This document shows, piece after piece, positions 40,559 through 52,800 of a stretch of 64,000 nt of DNA (position 1 is its first letter; each line of letters begins with the position of its first letter). Source of the stretch: Nitzschia sp. pyKryTriq1 (taxonomy: Eukaryota; Bacillariophyta; Bacillariophyceae; Bacillariales; Bacillariaceae); NCBI GenBank assembly GCA_956465555.1, contig OY101124.1, positions 372,001 to 436,000 on the forward strand, in the 5' to 3' direction. The notes below the pieces were generated by a model. The model made no database searches. It was not told where the DNA came from and worked only from the letters and a program-made list of their open reading frames with translations. The translations under genes and the position numbers were made by a program.

Positions 40559-41260
40559 AGTCTCTTGTTGTTGCGCTGTTGCTGATACCTATGTTATAGG
40601 GACCGATGTTGGAACAGATACCGGTATATGATCAGGATCCGATGATCGTACAAGAAGTAGACCATCATGAAAACCCCACAAGAAGCAAAAAGCTTTTCGC
40701 GCCTCATCCGGCTTCGTCCGAAGTTCTTCGAACATCGTTTCATTTCGAGACCTCGAGCTGTCTGTCTGCCTGTCACAGAGGGGACTCGCACGCAAGCAAG
40801 CCAAGCGGGGCCTGCCAGCAGAGGGGGGGGGGGGGCTCACGCGGAGTCGATGACTGACACCGGGCAGGCGCCCTCATTCATTATCGGACGCGACGAAGGA
40901 TTTTTTTTTGTGGCGACGAACGCGACCACCGCGAGGGAAGGGGCGGTGTGGCGTGTGGCGGCATGCATGCAGAGATTGAATATGACGACGATGAAAGCAC
41001 CGTCCCGTAGTCAGCATTATCAGCAAAAGCAGAATGTTGCCTGATCGACCTTAGGCACTTCGGTATCCAATTGCTTGACCACAACTACACCTGGCACTAT
41101 TAATTCGAAAGCAGGACGAGGTCGCTTTGAACTGCTCAGTCGGGTTCCATTGCGGACTACAGTATCTCCCTTTTCACTTGCGAGACCTCTTCATCAGCGA
41201 GAGCTTCCTGGTTCGTTCTCCGTCTTACGGTGTCTGACTGCCACGTAGCACGGTTTCTTT
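40559..41260. other. Divergent intergenic promoter region
   Basis: Separates the UBL-WD40 and RGG-protein genes. Contains a G run (40823-40834) and no supported coding frame. Confidence 0.45.
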
Positions 41261-43485
41261 ATGAGTAGTGACGAGGAGGAAGTCGTCGTGGTCGGGGGGC
41301 GCGGCAAACGATCTGCTTTGAACAAGACTGCTGGACGCAATCGTATGCGAACCTTGACCGAGGATTCTTCTGACGACAACGACGATCTTTTCGCGGACAG
41401 CGATGTAGACGAAAATGGCGACGGTGACGAGCAAGCGGAATTCTCCTACTCGAGCGATTCTCTCAAGAAAGCACTGGTAAGAAAGTCGTTTCTCTCTTTC
41501 TTCTTTTTTTGAGGAATAAATGTTATAGTGTCTCACAACTATTCGTTTTCAATCTCCCTCCTTTCCCAAAGACCCGCTTGAAAGGCTGCTTGGATCCGCC
41601 TTTGCCCTTCGACGAAGCAAACATGACCTCTTGGGCTAGTGTCGAAGCGGCGATTTCCAAAAAGCAGACTAAACTCCAAGAGCTGGGGCAGGTAGTCAAT
41701 GATATCTCCACCTCGACGACCTTGTCTCTCGAGTTCAAGTGCATGGTAGCCCTGGTGGCAGCTCAGACGTGTCAGATCTACAAGGCAGCGAACGACCCAA
41801 AAAACTGCCAGCAGTTCTTCAAGACCAAGGATAAGGACAGCAAATCAAAGCACGTAGCCAATTTTGTGTCCAATGTTTGGCTGCAAGAGTCATCCGAGGT
41901 TCTGCAATCCATGACTGCTCCTGTTGCTGAAAGCAATATGCACATCCGAGTAATCCAGTATGGCTTGCGATTCATCGAATCCGCCTTTGTCATTGATAAT
42001 GGCAAGAGATTGAACGTTCTGAAGGAAAAGCAAAATATCGATTGGCTGGCTCTAGTGGATCAAGTTGTCAAATTGAGCAGCTCCAAAAAGCTCAGCCAAC
42101 TTGGTCAGTCGGCACGATCCACCCAAAAGTATCTTGCGTCGTTCCTGTCCCCGCAGTCGGCAGATGCGACGGCTGCCTCTGCTAGTAGTAATAAAGCGGA
42201 CGACGCAGCGGAGGCCGATAAGGTCCCACGAAAACTGAGTCTTCAAGATATTGCCGCCAAGAAACGCGAAGAGCGCATGGCCAATATGAAACGCAAGGCG
42301 CAAAGCACTAGTATCCGTCGGACCAGCGCAACAGGAGGCTTGACGAGCATGCTGGCAGCGCAAGCGTCTGGTGGGTTGGCCCAAGCACCTATTCCAAGAG
42401 CTTCTACTAGATCCGTCCCAGCTCAAGATTCTGGTGGAACGTGGGGTACGACGACACAGGCCCAAGCTTCTGGTGGAACGTGGGGTACGACGACTCAGGA
42501 GGCTTCTAGCAGTGGTGACACAACTTGGGGCACAACTCAGACGAGCACAGCTCAGACTTCTACCAGCACCTGGGGTACATCTGACCCAAAACCAGAGCCA
42601 CCAAAGGGTTGGAACCGAAAACTAGAGTGTAAGGAATACGAATACGAGCGACCGCCTCCCAAGCCTGTCGTGAGGGATTTCCCCCCACCGCGGTCCCGTA
42701 GACCAGGTCAACCCACTCAAGACATGGCTGGCATTTATGGTCCCTCCTCAGGTTCCCGATCAGAAGGCGCAGAGCCGCCTCCTGTCTCAGCTGCTTCTTC
42801 CAACTACAACCAGGGCAGTGCCTGGGCAGGTGGTTCTGGAGAAAACCAGTCCTTAGCAATACCATCCAATGATGTCGGTGTTGGTGCTCGTGGTAGCGGA
42901 GTTTGGGGGGATTCTTCTTCCAACAACGTTGCAACAACATCACAACACGACAATCAATCGGTAGCTGGAGGAGGGTATGCTGCCACCGACGCAGGCGATA
43001 GCAAGAAGCGTCCATATATCGACTATAGCAGCGACAGCAAGCGACCTCGAGGAAATAATGACCGAAACTTTCCACCGCGAGATGCACCTCCAGCAACTGG
43101 TGCAGGTAGAGGTCGTGGGCGTGGTCAGACGTTGCCAGCATGGATGACAGCTCAAGGCAACTCCGATGGTCCCCAAGCGGCCAGTGGTGGCGCACCTCCA
43201 CATGCGGCGCCCCCTTCGTATGGCGCCAGCAGCGGCACCGCTCGTGGATTCAACGACGCAGGCCGGGGTCGTGGCCGTGGTAAGGATATGAACTTGCCTG
43301 CATGGATGACCGACAATGGTGGTCCTCAGGCACCTCCAAGCCAACCTAACCAAGGCGGGCCACCGCCAGCACAACCCATGCAAGGTGGATTCCCAGATGC
43401 CGGTGGTGGAGGTGGCGGAAGAGGCCGAGGGCGTGGACGCGATGTTAACTTGCCTGCCTGGATGACCCAAAATAATAATGTTTAG
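41261..43485 (+). CDS. RGG-box protein with three RGRG-LPAWMT motifs
   Basis: Two exons, 41261-41476 and 41572-43485, phase 0, about 709 residues. An acidic N-terminus (DSSDDNDDLFADSDVDEN) leads into a helical region (about 75-250) with no family I can name. A basic helix follows (AAKKREERMANMKRKAQ), then Ser/Thr/Gly/Gln-rich repeats of GGTWGTTTQ type and a Pro/Arg segment (ERPPPKPVVRDFPPPRSRRP). At the C-terminus three units of RGRGRG-x(1-4)-LPAWMT occur at 43109-43150, about 43264-43311 and about 43427-43470, the last at the very end. RGG boxes bind RNA and are methylated; LPAWMT looks like a short linear docking peptide. A nuclear RNA-processing role is likely but not proven. No catalytic domain. 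Confidence 0.75.
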
Positions 43486-43743
43486 AGCAATGAAGTTTAT
43501 CATACCCCCTTACGACAAAGTGCCGTAGTTAAGCTCAATTGTAATCTCGACTACTATTCCCATGCTCGGGTAGAGAGTCTATGAAGTTTCCCTACAGCAA
43601 ACAACAAGCTCCTGCATCATCGTCACAGTACTTATTCACTCGCTAAATCAACGATTCTCGTCTCGTTATCTCTATAATCACTACCCACTTTACGACACGA
43701 CACAACGAACCTTTCGATTAGCCTCTAGTACAGTCCACCCTCT

Positions 43744-44403
43744 TTAGGCTCCCACAGCCGAAGCTCGTGCAGGCTCGTTCTTGAGAAGGATGAGGACATC
43801 TCGCATTCTCTTGACGTCTTCACCTTCGTGAGCACCATCATGCGACAGCTCGATCATTTTGCAAGCCCGTTGCCAGCTGTTGTCGTTCTCCAAGTCGGCT
43901 TCAATGGCTTCCAACTTGGCTTGTTCGTCTTCGCGGTTCTTGGCCATCTTGGCCTCACGCTTGGCCTCCCTATCGGCTTGAAACTTCTCAATAGTCACAC
44001 GAGCAGCTTCAATCATCTCTGCCTTTTTGGCGTTCTCCTCATCCTTTCGCTGAGAAAGAGTCACTTGCCATTCCTCGTTCCACTTTTGCATGATGGAGGG
44101 TTCAATGGGCGCCGCGGGCATCATCAGCTCGTCTTCGACGACCGGCATGTCTTGTTCCTCCTCCGCAGGAGGCCCGAGGATGATGGGAGTGTCCTCTTCC
44201 TCCTGTGGAGGAGCCGCAAAGGCATCCATGTCCCCTTCGGGAGCTCCACCAGCAAACCCCATGTCTTCCATTTCATTGACATCGCCAAGCATTTCGGGGG
44301 CCGCCGCATCTTCCGGTGAGCCGTCGCCCACCATTGTAAAGTCACCTTCCGGAGCTTCCGCGGGTTCGGACGGAGCCATGGCAAAGAAGTTATCGTCGTC
44401 CAT
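43744..44403 (-). CDS. Clathrin light chain
   Basis: Single exon of 219 residues, the usual length. The N-terminus is acidic with Phe/Met (MDDDNFFAMAP, DMGFAGGAPEGDMDAF). The central helix is the heavy-chain-binding coiled coil, beginning IMQKWNEEWQVTLSQRKDEE and running through KKAEMIEAARVTIEKF and REAKREAKMAKNRE. The end (SWQRACKMIELSHDGAHEGE, then DVKRMRDVLILLKNEP) is the conserved C-terminal part that contacts the hub. Clathrin light chain regulates lattice assembly in coated vesicles. It is divergent from COX6A with a 538-bp shared spacer. Confidence 0.93.
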   Translation of the reverse strand: MDDDNFFAMAPSEPAEAPEGDFTMVGDGSPEDAAAPEMLGDVNEMEDMGFAGGAPEGDMDAFAAPPQEEEDTPIILGPPAEEEQDMPVVEDELMMPAAPIEPSIMQKWNEEWQVTLSQRKDEENAKKAEMIEAARVTIEKFQADREAKREAKMAKNREDEQAKLEAIEADLENDNSWQRACKMIELSHDGAHEGEDVKRMRDVLILLKNEPARASAVGA

Positions 44404-44941
44404 CTTGTTGGATATTAGGTCTACTATTCAATTACAAATGATGATAGAAGTATGTATGGGTATTGTATTGTCACACTCGTACTGCACGCGGCGGGACTTG
44501 GTGTTATCATCGGCATTGCCGTGTTGCCCTTCTCGGTCTTTCTCCGTCATGGCCAGCTTCGAGCACTCCGTCCGCACGCATCATCGTGCTTCTTGCTTCA
44601 TTCTCAACGGATCCTATTTTTTCATTGCGCGCATGTCATCCCCCTCTCCTCCAATCAAACGTATGAATGAAAAATGAAAAAGAAAGGTTCCAAATTCCCA
44701 TCACTTTTTGAGTCCGAGCAGTCATTTCGAAAGCGAATCCCGATCTATCTTCGCCTCCTCGCTCATCGCGTCGCATCGCGCATTCGAATTCAACACACGC
44801 ACATCGCTCGAGGCGTTATCCTTGCTCGAGGCGCGATGAGATGATGCGATCGGCGCAAAAAGCAAGCAAGGAGAGACGCCCGAACGTCGGACACTGCTGC
44901 TTCGCTAAAATAAAGAGGAAAGGCCACAATCACCTTTGAAG
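44404..44941. promoter_or_regulatory. Bidirectional promoter, clathrin light chain / COX6A
   Basis: 538 bp between two divergent start codons. Repeats of CTCGAGGCG (44808-44834) and GATGCGATCG are seen. No gene. Confidence 0.4.
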
Positions 44942-45621
44942 ATGGTACGTGATGCATGGATCGCAGCGACTCTCTTCCTTTCACAATGAACTGCGGTTGT
45001 GAGAAGAAGATGATGATGTTGATGATATCATTGAATGTGAAGAGCACTTTATGCAATGTTGCGGATGAAAAAAAGATCACTTCGTTGCATGGGTCCTTAT
45101 TCAATATGTCAATTTCCTTATTCGTTTTCTAATTTTTGTATTCCTCAATTTCTTTGAAAATTTATCAAAATTTTATCGTACAGTCGTTTGTTGGACGTGC
45201 TTTTGCTAGCGGCTTGGTCCGTCGGGCCACTGCGAATGTTGTGAACATGGGAGCCCGCCGATCGGTACGAACGGTCCCTCGCCTTGGAACCGAGGCAGAG
45301 ATGGAGGCCGAGGCGATTTCGCAGATCCGAGCGCGTCTGGCGTATCAAAAGGAAATCATGGCCGCCCATCCCCACAAGTCGCACGCCGAAGAATGGGTGG
45401 AATTGTGGAACTGGATCAAGATTTCCATCTTTGTGTGCGGACCCGTGGTGGTGTTTTCGCTTCTAAAGGATTTTGTCTTTGAAGAGCATTTGCACCGCCC
45501 TCATGCACCTTTGCCGGAATACATGGGAATCCGTAACAAGGAATTCCCGTGGGAGTGTGGTCAGTGCGATCTCTTTGATCTGGACTGCTGGAAGAAGTGC
45601 CGTGCAGAGAAGAAGGCTTAG
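44942..45621 (+). CDS. Cytochrome c oxidase subunit 6A, with intron directly after the ATG
   Basis: Exon 1 is just the ATG at 44942-44944, followed at once by GTACGT; exon 2 begins at 45184 after CAG and continues to 45621, giving M-SFVGRAFASG and 146 residues. Without this splice no ATG precedes the conserved part in frame except an internal Met. The N-terminus is basic and amphipathic, as for mitochondrial import. The core has one membrane helix (WIKISIFVCGPVVVFSLLKD) and the family end PEYMGIRNKEFPWECG, equivalent to the YxxxRxKxFPWG of COX6A. A short extension with CDLFDLDCWKKC adds two Cys. It belongs to respiratory complex IV in the inner membrane. Confidence 0.85.
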
Positions 45622-46090
45622 GCACGCAGGCAGTCTCTCTTTGTATGATACGGACCATGATGTTGCACAAATGTTATTTCATGAGGTGCACGTAGCTGTT
45701 TAATAATTTTATTAGACAGGAAACGATTCTTTTGTCGAATTCGAGAGAGTTTTACCGCTAGTTTTCTTCGTACTTGTACTTCGTTTCAATTACCGGAACC
45801 ACAGACTAGTATTTCACTGCTGTATTGACCAGAACAGGGGAAAGAATTTTTTGTAGTATCCTCATATTTGTCCTCTCAAATATTCTATCGAAGCTAAATC
45901 AACAAAACTAGCTAGTACAGTGGTTCGTATATTATAGTTCTAGTAGGGGTACGAGTGTTGAATAGTACTGTGCACCGCGTAGTACGGAGTACTGCAATTT
46001 GTGAACTTGCTTGACCACCCGGTACTCTTTCCTATACGAGTGACTACATAGACCTCACCACCTCCAATCGATTATACGACTTCTTCTCTT
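45622..46090. other. Convergent 3' spacer
   Basis: 469 bp between COX6A and MUS81 stops; AT-rich with scattered CTAG/GTAC words. No gene. Confidence 0.5.
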
Positions 46091-48883
46091 CTAGTCTATT
46101 TCAATGACAGTTTCGGGATGATTCTGCAATCGCTTGGCCAGTCGAGAACGCAAATCTTCTGGGGTACTAGAACTAGCAGCACTGCTACTACTGCTACTAT
46201 CTTGTGAAGATTGCAAGACAGAAGTCGTGGCAGAGGAGGGTGGTGGTGGTGGTGGAGCCTTGGCATCCATATCGATATCGTCGTCTGAAGAATCGTCAAT
46301 AACGACGATGGAAGCATCTTGTGGTTGTTGTTGCTGTTTGGCTTTTGGTTTCTTGTCGCTCTGGTGGCTTTCCTGAGACAAACCCAACCCCGAAGCTGTA
46401 GTCGAAGGGGAGGAGAACCAAACGGTCGAAGTGTCTCCACCATACGAGTCGCGATGAGGCAACCTCGCCACATTCTTATAAGTGCCGCTGCTGTTTGTTG
46501 TTTGGCAAGAGTTGTATTGACCACCACCGGTGTTGGTGGTGGCAGATGGTTGTTTCTTCCCCCCAAAGTTGGAGTTGTTGGAGGAGGAAAGAGCGCTCCC
46601 ACTGTTGCTGGTGGAATAAGCGACCGAAGAAGAGCCTTGATGATGATTCATCATCCGGTTGTTTTCTTTGCCAGCCGCAAAACTACGTTGTGAAAAACCC
46701 TCACCGGAGTCGTCGTCGTCACTGGAAGAAAGAGATAGTAGATCGGTACTACTAGTAGTACTCGCCTTCTTTTGAATGGGAGCAGCAGCAGCAGCCATGG
46801 CACCTAGAATGGGAGCCTTTCTAGTACAGGCCTGCTGACCCATACCAGTAAAGTTACCACCACCATTGCCGATGGAATCGTCATCATCATCGTCATCATC
46901 GCACCAGAGTGGTTCGTATGATGTGGTAAAAGCCGCCGCAGCAGGAGGCCGAGCCACAGCAGCGGAGGGGGGTGATTTCTTCTTCTTGGGCGCGGGAGAG
47001 TCTTGGGTCAAATCCAAACATGCAGCTGCGGCAGATGCTTTCTGGGAAACTGACGTACTTGGACGGCTCGCTGCCGACAAAGAGGCTGTGGTACTACCAG
47101 TACTACTGCTCAAAGAAGTCGCCTTTTGGGCGGCAACAACCGCCGCAGCAGCAGTGCTGGCCTTGGGTTTCTTGTTGGCGACCGCCATAGTGGTGGTAGT
47201 GGTGGTAGTAGTAGTACGACCCTTTGGAAGAACGGTCAACAGCGTCCCATCTCGTTGCACACAACATGCCAAATCCAATTCTGCCGCACTCTTGGGTCCC
47301 ACCTTTTGTCGCCCACTGATTGCCACATCCTTGACGAGTAGTAGATGATTCGTTTCAGTAGAAGCATTCTTTTTCGTGGACGTTCCCTCTTGTTGTTGTT
47401 GGTGGTGGTTTTGTTTTTCAAAAACGTGACTATCGTAACCTTGCAAGAGATGATTCCAGGTGGGATATTCAGCCGCAATCGCTTGACATTTCTTTTGCGA
47501 CAAGGATGGAACTTGTTTGAGCATGGCTTGATAGATCGCACCGACTGTTTTGGTCCCTGCCTCACGATCGTATTCCACCTTGGCCTTGAGTTCGGCATAG
47601 GTAGTAAATCGTTCCTGTTGAAAGGGCGGAACGGGTGGTGTATCAAAGACCATTTCCAATAGTGAAGAAGGCCGACGCCGTTTCCGTCCTCTGTGATCGT
47701 CCTGCGGTCCACTGTTGCGACCCGCAAAGACAGGAAGTTCATCACGTAAATCATCATTATCGGGAAAGGTTCGTTGGACGATTCGACGATGCATTCCCTT
47801 CAAAAGACGAACGGTATCTTCCAAATGTTTGGTTTGCAGGACCGAAAATCCCAATTGAACCCGTGTTTCCATCATGGCCATATGCAACGTTTCGGCAGGA
47901 CAATTGACGACAGAATTCAAATCCCCTTCAACCAAATACAAAATTTGCGGCACTCCACAATGATATAGTCGCAATCGTTGTTCCAAGAATCGTGTCCCAA
48001 ACAACGATCCCGCCAAATCATTGACTTCTTTGCGTTCCAAAATAGTTCCCACCAACACTTCTATAGTAGTAGTAGTAGTAGTAGTACCATCTCCGCTTCT
48101 ACTTGGGCTTTTGCACTGCGCAATCCATGCCATATCTCCAATGGGCAAGGCACGTTCTTCGCAAGGAATTCCAGATTGTTGGCATTTGCTCACCACGTTT
48201 TGCGACTTGTGTTCTCGAATGTCCACCAACAAGATCACTTTCCAAGGTCCCTTGGCGGGTAGTACTAATTCTTGGGCTTCCTTTCGGGCCTTGTTATAGG
48301 CTTTTTCTTTGGCAGAAGCAGAAGCAGTACTAGTACTAGTACTTGCAGTAGAAGCATTCGTAGATGCTGCTGCTGCTACTACTGTTGCTGTTGTTGTTGA
48401 AAGAGTTGTTTGTCGAGATCGTTTCGTCTTGGAAGGTCGTTCGGCCACGGCTGCTGTAGGTTGATTCGTCGTCGTAGAAGACGAAGCGGCTGGTTCTCCC
48501 AAGAAGGTACTGGATGTCGTCGTCGAGGATCGCTGGGGAAGACGACTCGCAGCGGTGGTGGATGTGGTAGATGTGGCAGTTTTGGTAGCTTTGCTGGTGG
48601 TAATAATGACACGTGAGAGTCGATCTCCCACATATTTGAGTGCCATGGCTTCGTCCACGGTGGTGAGAGCATGAGGGCAGTCCCGGACGGAATTCATGGC
48701 TCGTTTGACCGTGTAGAAATAATTGGACTGGGCCATTTTGCCATTTTGCGCCATTTCCAAGAGACGATCCAAAGCGCCTTGATTGGCGGCATTCTTGGCC
48801 TTCATGGGCTTGACAGAGGGGGCGGCGGACGCTGCTCCTGTGGTCGTCGTCGTCGTCGTCGTTGCAATGCCGCGGCGATACAT
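46091..48883 (-). CDS. MUS81: MUS81-type structure-specific endonuclease
   Basis: Single exon of 930 residues. The N-terminal helix-hairpin-helix region is present (about 30-95: ALDRLLEMAQ, then VDEAMALKYVGDRLSRVI). The ERCC4 nuclease domain begins with VILLVDIREHKSQN (about 215) and LPIGDMAWIA. It contains the catalytic LERKEVNDLAGSL (about 280), the ERKxxxDL signature, then GTRFLEQRLRL. A second HhH follows (VGAIYQAMLKQVPSLSQKKC, about 450). With an EME1 partner MUS81 cuts 3' flaps and Holliday-type junctions in the nucleus. Unusual are a 120-residue Ser/Thr/Ala insert before the nuclease domain and a roughly 370-residue Ser/Gln/Asp-rich tail after the second HhH; the tail has acidic patches (IDDSSDDDIDMD) like SUMO- or phospho-dependent docking sites. 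Confidence 0.92.
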   Translation of the reverse strand: MYRRGIATTTTTTTTGAASAAPSVKPMKAKNAANQGALDRLLEMAQNGKMAQSNYFYTVKRAMNSVRDCPHALTTVDEAMALKYVGDRLSRVIITTSKATKTATSTTSTTAASRLPQRSSTTTSSTFLGEPAASSSTTTNQPTAAVAERPSKTKRSRQTTLSTTTATVVAAAASTNASTASTSTSTASASAKEKAYNKARKEAQELVLPAKGPWKVILLVDIREHKSQNVVSKCQQSGIPCEERALPIGDMAWIAQCKSPSRSGDGTTTTTTTIEVLVGTILERKEVNDLAGSLFGTRFLEQRLRLYHCGVPQILYLVEGDLNSVVNCPAETLHMAMMETRVQLGFSVLQTKHLEDTVRLLKGMHRRIVQRTFPDNDDLRDELPVFAGRNSGPQDDHRGRKRRRPSSLLEMVFDTPPVPPFQQERFTTYAELKAKVEYDREAGTKTVGAIYQAMLKQVPSLSQKKCQAIAAEYPTWNHLLQGYDSHVFEKQNHHQQQQEGTSTKKNASTETNHLLLVKDVAISGRQKVGPKSAAELDLACCVQRDGTLLTVLPKGRTTTTTTTTTMAVANKKPKASTAAAAVVAAQKATSLSSSTGSTTASLSAASRPSTSVSQKASAAAACLDLTQDSPAPKKKKSPPSAAVARPPAAAAFTTSYEPLWCDDDDDDDDSIGNGGGNFTGMGQQACTRKAPILGAMAAAAAPIQKKASTTSSTDLLSLSSSDDDDSGEGFSQRSFAAGKENNRMMNHHQGSSSVAYSTSNSGSALSSSNNSNFGGKKQPSATTNTGGGQYNSCQTTNSSGTYKNVARLPHRDSYGGDTSTVWFSSPSTTASGLGLSQESHQSDKKPKAKQQQQPQDASIVVIDDSSDDDIDMDAKAPPPPPPSSATTSVLQSSQDSSSSSSAASSSTPEDLRSRLAKRLQNHPETVIEID

Positions 48884-49417
48884 GATGGTGACTGACTACT
48901 ACGTTACTGGACGAATCTTCCAAGTGCTAAAATATGTGAATCAATGAATGAATGAATCTGTTCTTAGTCCCACACTTTCAGTCAGGTTTTCAGGTAATAC
49001 AGTAGGGTACCTGGTACTTGTATAGTAGTCGACATACAACAAGGACAAAACAGATGAACAATATGAACAATGACATCTTCAAAATCTTCACATTGCTTCG
49101 AGAGTTTCGAGCCGACAGAAATAAATAACGACACAAAACGCAGAGCTTTTTGGGAGACGCGCGACGTACGGACAGATTGTGACCGGCTCGCTCACTTATC
49201 TCGCGAGGCTGGCGCGCGCCTGCGGCTCTCTGCATGATGCTCTCTCATCTCTTCCATCTTTGCCGGCCGCGTAGTGTCTCGATCGCGACAATGATGAGAT
49301 GCCGCTGCAAAAGCCGCAGCGGATCATCGCGGCACATCCACCTCCACCTCCACCTAGTCTACTCGTACTTCTCTAGAGCTAGAGTATATTACATTTTTTA
49401 GTCCATTGACAACAATA
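48884..49417. promoter_or_regulatory. Bidirectional promoter, MUS81 / Sec5
   Basis: 534 bp between divergent starts. Short GCGCGCC-rich stretch near 49205-49220. No gene. Confidence 0.4.
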
Positions 49418-49810
49418 ATGGCCGACGAAGACGCTGCCGATCGGGCATCCCAAGAAATCAAAGCGTTGATCCGTCGCTTGGATCCGAACAGTAGCTCCCA
49501 TAAAGATCGTATCCGTCGACTCAACAAATTTCGAAACTTTGTCACTGGGGAAGGGGTAAGTAGCACAGTACTGTAGTAGTGATACGTTGGAAGTTGTCGC
49601 AATAATGAGTCAGTCGTCAAGTATTAGTGGTAGTATTCGCAGACGAGTGCTGATGATGCTGACTGCATTTGGTCTGTAGTCTGTACCGACCGACCGACCA
49701 GCAACTTGCACATCATACCTGCTGGCTCGTCATCTTGATCATTATTTGTGTTGTACATTCTGCGCTGCGCTGCGTTTTCTGACATTTTCATGCTCCCGGT
49801 CTCTCCCCAA

Positions 49811-49843
<33 letters not shown>

Positions 49844-52800
49844 ACATATGTACTGTACTGTACTGTACTGTAATGACATGTAACTACAGAAAGATGAAAC
49901 TCCGGAATTCTACGACGATGATATTCCCTTGCTATTACTAGGAAGTGCTGCACCCACGGCTCTCTTGGGAGATGACGCCGAACTCTTGAATGCTGGCGCC
50001 AACAGCATTTACGGTCTATTGCAAGCCTGTGGGAGTCCGTCGGTCGAGCACGATCACATGCTCAAACGATCGGCCCGGCATGCCATGAATTTGCTCAAAT
50101 TTTTAGTATGTGATTTTGTGGAAGATGGTGGCAAGGGAGGAGGAGGAGGAGGAGGATCAGGAGGACAAGCATCGCCCAATCTCAACCTGTTCGCTCAAGC
50201 CTTTTGTAGTTTGCCCGTCGACAAGTATAAATTCATGAGTTTGGATTTGCACGTAGTGGGGGATCAACGTGGAGGTGCCAAGGAAGATGCCAGCCATGTC
50301 ATGGTACTCCTCTTGTGTTATCACACCGCATCCGAAGATGGAGAGACTCCCAGTCCCTTGGCAATTACGGATTTATTGTTCTCCCCGGCGGCACAACAAG
50401 CCTTTGAATTGTGGTGTACTCAGAATACCACCAAAGAGCAACAAACATTGATCAAAGAGAATGCCACGAAACGATTGCAAGTCTTGCAGGCGCAACGGGA
50501 AGAGGATCTGGAAAATGCCGAGTTTGATGAGGACGAATTAGAAAGTGGGGATGAAGGAGAGGGTGGGTTGGATGGTGGTGGTGGTGGTGCCGATGCATTT
50601 GATGGTGAGGCCCGTCGGAAACGACGGGCGGCCAAGAAAGAAGGTCTGGAATCATCGGCACAGGCCGACCGAGAGTTTGAAAAACAACAGCGCAACAAGG
50701 GACCTGCATTACGCTGGGAGGATTCGAAACTCTACCGAGAACAGCGCGCTCGTTTTGCGGCACATCAACGGATGCAAGAAGGAGGAGAGTTTCACGATAC
50801 GGTGCGCGACTCGCAAGAGGCGGCTGCCGAAATCATAGAGCGTGAAGAAGAAAAGAGCAGGGTTTTGAGAAAGGACCCGCTGGGTCTCAAGGATCCCGAG
50901 TTTGATTTGCGAAACATTGAAAAGACGCAAATTGAAGTTTTGGAACAGGCCTTGTTAGAGTTTCAAGAAGAATTGCGCAAAGGAGAAGCCGGAGGAGAGG
51001 ACGACAAGGCTTTGCGGGCCAAGAAGGAATCCCTGGAATCGATTCTAGATGGCATTGTGGGTGTAGCAGGGGCCGAGGCGGGTATTCGTGATACCGGTCG
51101 CAGCGTTTTGCCTACCGAATCCCATTTTGACCCTATCCTGTTCTTAACTTTGGTCCATCGCAATGCGACCTATGAGGAACTCGTCGGCAGTATGAATCGG
51201 CTGAGCAGTAAGTACTGCGGGTATCGCAGATGATGGTCGCCGCGATAAAAATTTATTTTGGTTGCATTGTTTCTTTGGTTCTAATAATAACATGTCTCCT
51301 TTTTCGTACTCATTCCAACAGCCGATACACAGAATCAAGTCAAACAGCTGCAAGATATGGTACGAGAGAATTTTGCTCTATTTTTGCGATGTGCCGATGG
51401 CATTGATGTCTTTAATGAAAAGACGCTGGCTCAGTCGGGCCCCAGTGTCGTAGATCGACTGAATCGTCTAGACGCCTTGGCCGAATCGTGCACGCACCAA
51501 GCCAAAAAGTCGTTCAAACCTCTGTTGGATAATGCGAATGAAGTTCGCAAAGTTCAATCAGCCTTGGCAGTGCTCCAGCGTGTTGCTCCTATGCTTCAGG
51601 CTCCGTACTTGATGCGTCAGCACGTTGAGAATGGACGTTTCTCGTCTGCACTAAAAGCCTACCGCCGTGTCCTTGTCATTGATGAGCACTGCAACATCGA
51701 GCTACTGAACCATGTCAAGGATCAAGCAGCAGAATGTGCCCGTGAAGCGAGACGAGAATTGGAAGGGCGACTGGCACAAGACAAGATTAGTATCAATGGT
51801 CTGTTGGATGCCATTCGTGACTTGACCGAACTGTTGGAGCTAGATATTCCTTATGACCCCAAGGAGGCCGAAAAGGTAGCTGGATCTCGGTACCGTGCAG
51901 CGTCGGTCAAGGCAGTTGGAATCTTTACCATCGGAGTTAGTGCAATCAACGTCCGTGAATATCCTCCCGCTCTCGCTTGTCTCCTCTTACAGGCTGCTCA
52001 TTTCAGCCATTTGGTCTCAAGTACCATTGAAGAAGCCGACAATACCACATCCCGTATTTTTGAAGGTGAAGCAATGTCGTCGCAAGCCACCAAGACAGAG
52101 GAGGCCGGAGATAACGAGGGTAAACTTGATGCACCCAAGAAGGCCACTTCTAGCAACCAATGGAAGTATGACATCTTAGAAGCTCGAAGTGTTGCCACCA
52201 TCAAGGCTGTCGAGGTGGTATCGAAGTGGCTGCCGCGGGTCTTGCTGGTCGCAAAGACAGCCAGAGAAGAAGAGAAGCGACGCGCCGCCCGTGTTGTCAA
52301 GAAACGAGGCGACAACGTCGACAGCCAAAAAATGTCTCCCTTTGAAGTAGTGTTGAACAACATTGCCCCATCGGTCACTCGGGTAGTGGAGCATGCTGCT
52401 TTTTGCGGTCTCGGATCGGCTCCTCGGGGCTCGGGCATGGATATCAAGATGACCTTTGGGAAGAAAGCCCAAGAGAAACTCCGGGCTCTACTGCGTTCGC
52501 CTCTGCCTCCATCCCAAAGCTCGCGGGTTGGCAAGGAGCTCGCTGACATGGTGGAAGTATTGTTCCAAAGCAGTGTTTCGGTCGATGAATTGCGCCCAGA
52601 ACAGGACGGGGAGCCAACCATCAAGATTTCGCCGCTAGATAATTGCAAGACACTCGGAGAACAATCCGTGATGACCATTGAGCGTCGTCGTTGCATCTAC
52701 GCCTTTGATATTTGTGCTCGAGGGTGCTCGAGCAGGGCCACTGGATCAGGGAAATTTGACGCCGAGGCCCTTCTCTCTTGTCTCAAAACCTTGTCCGAAG

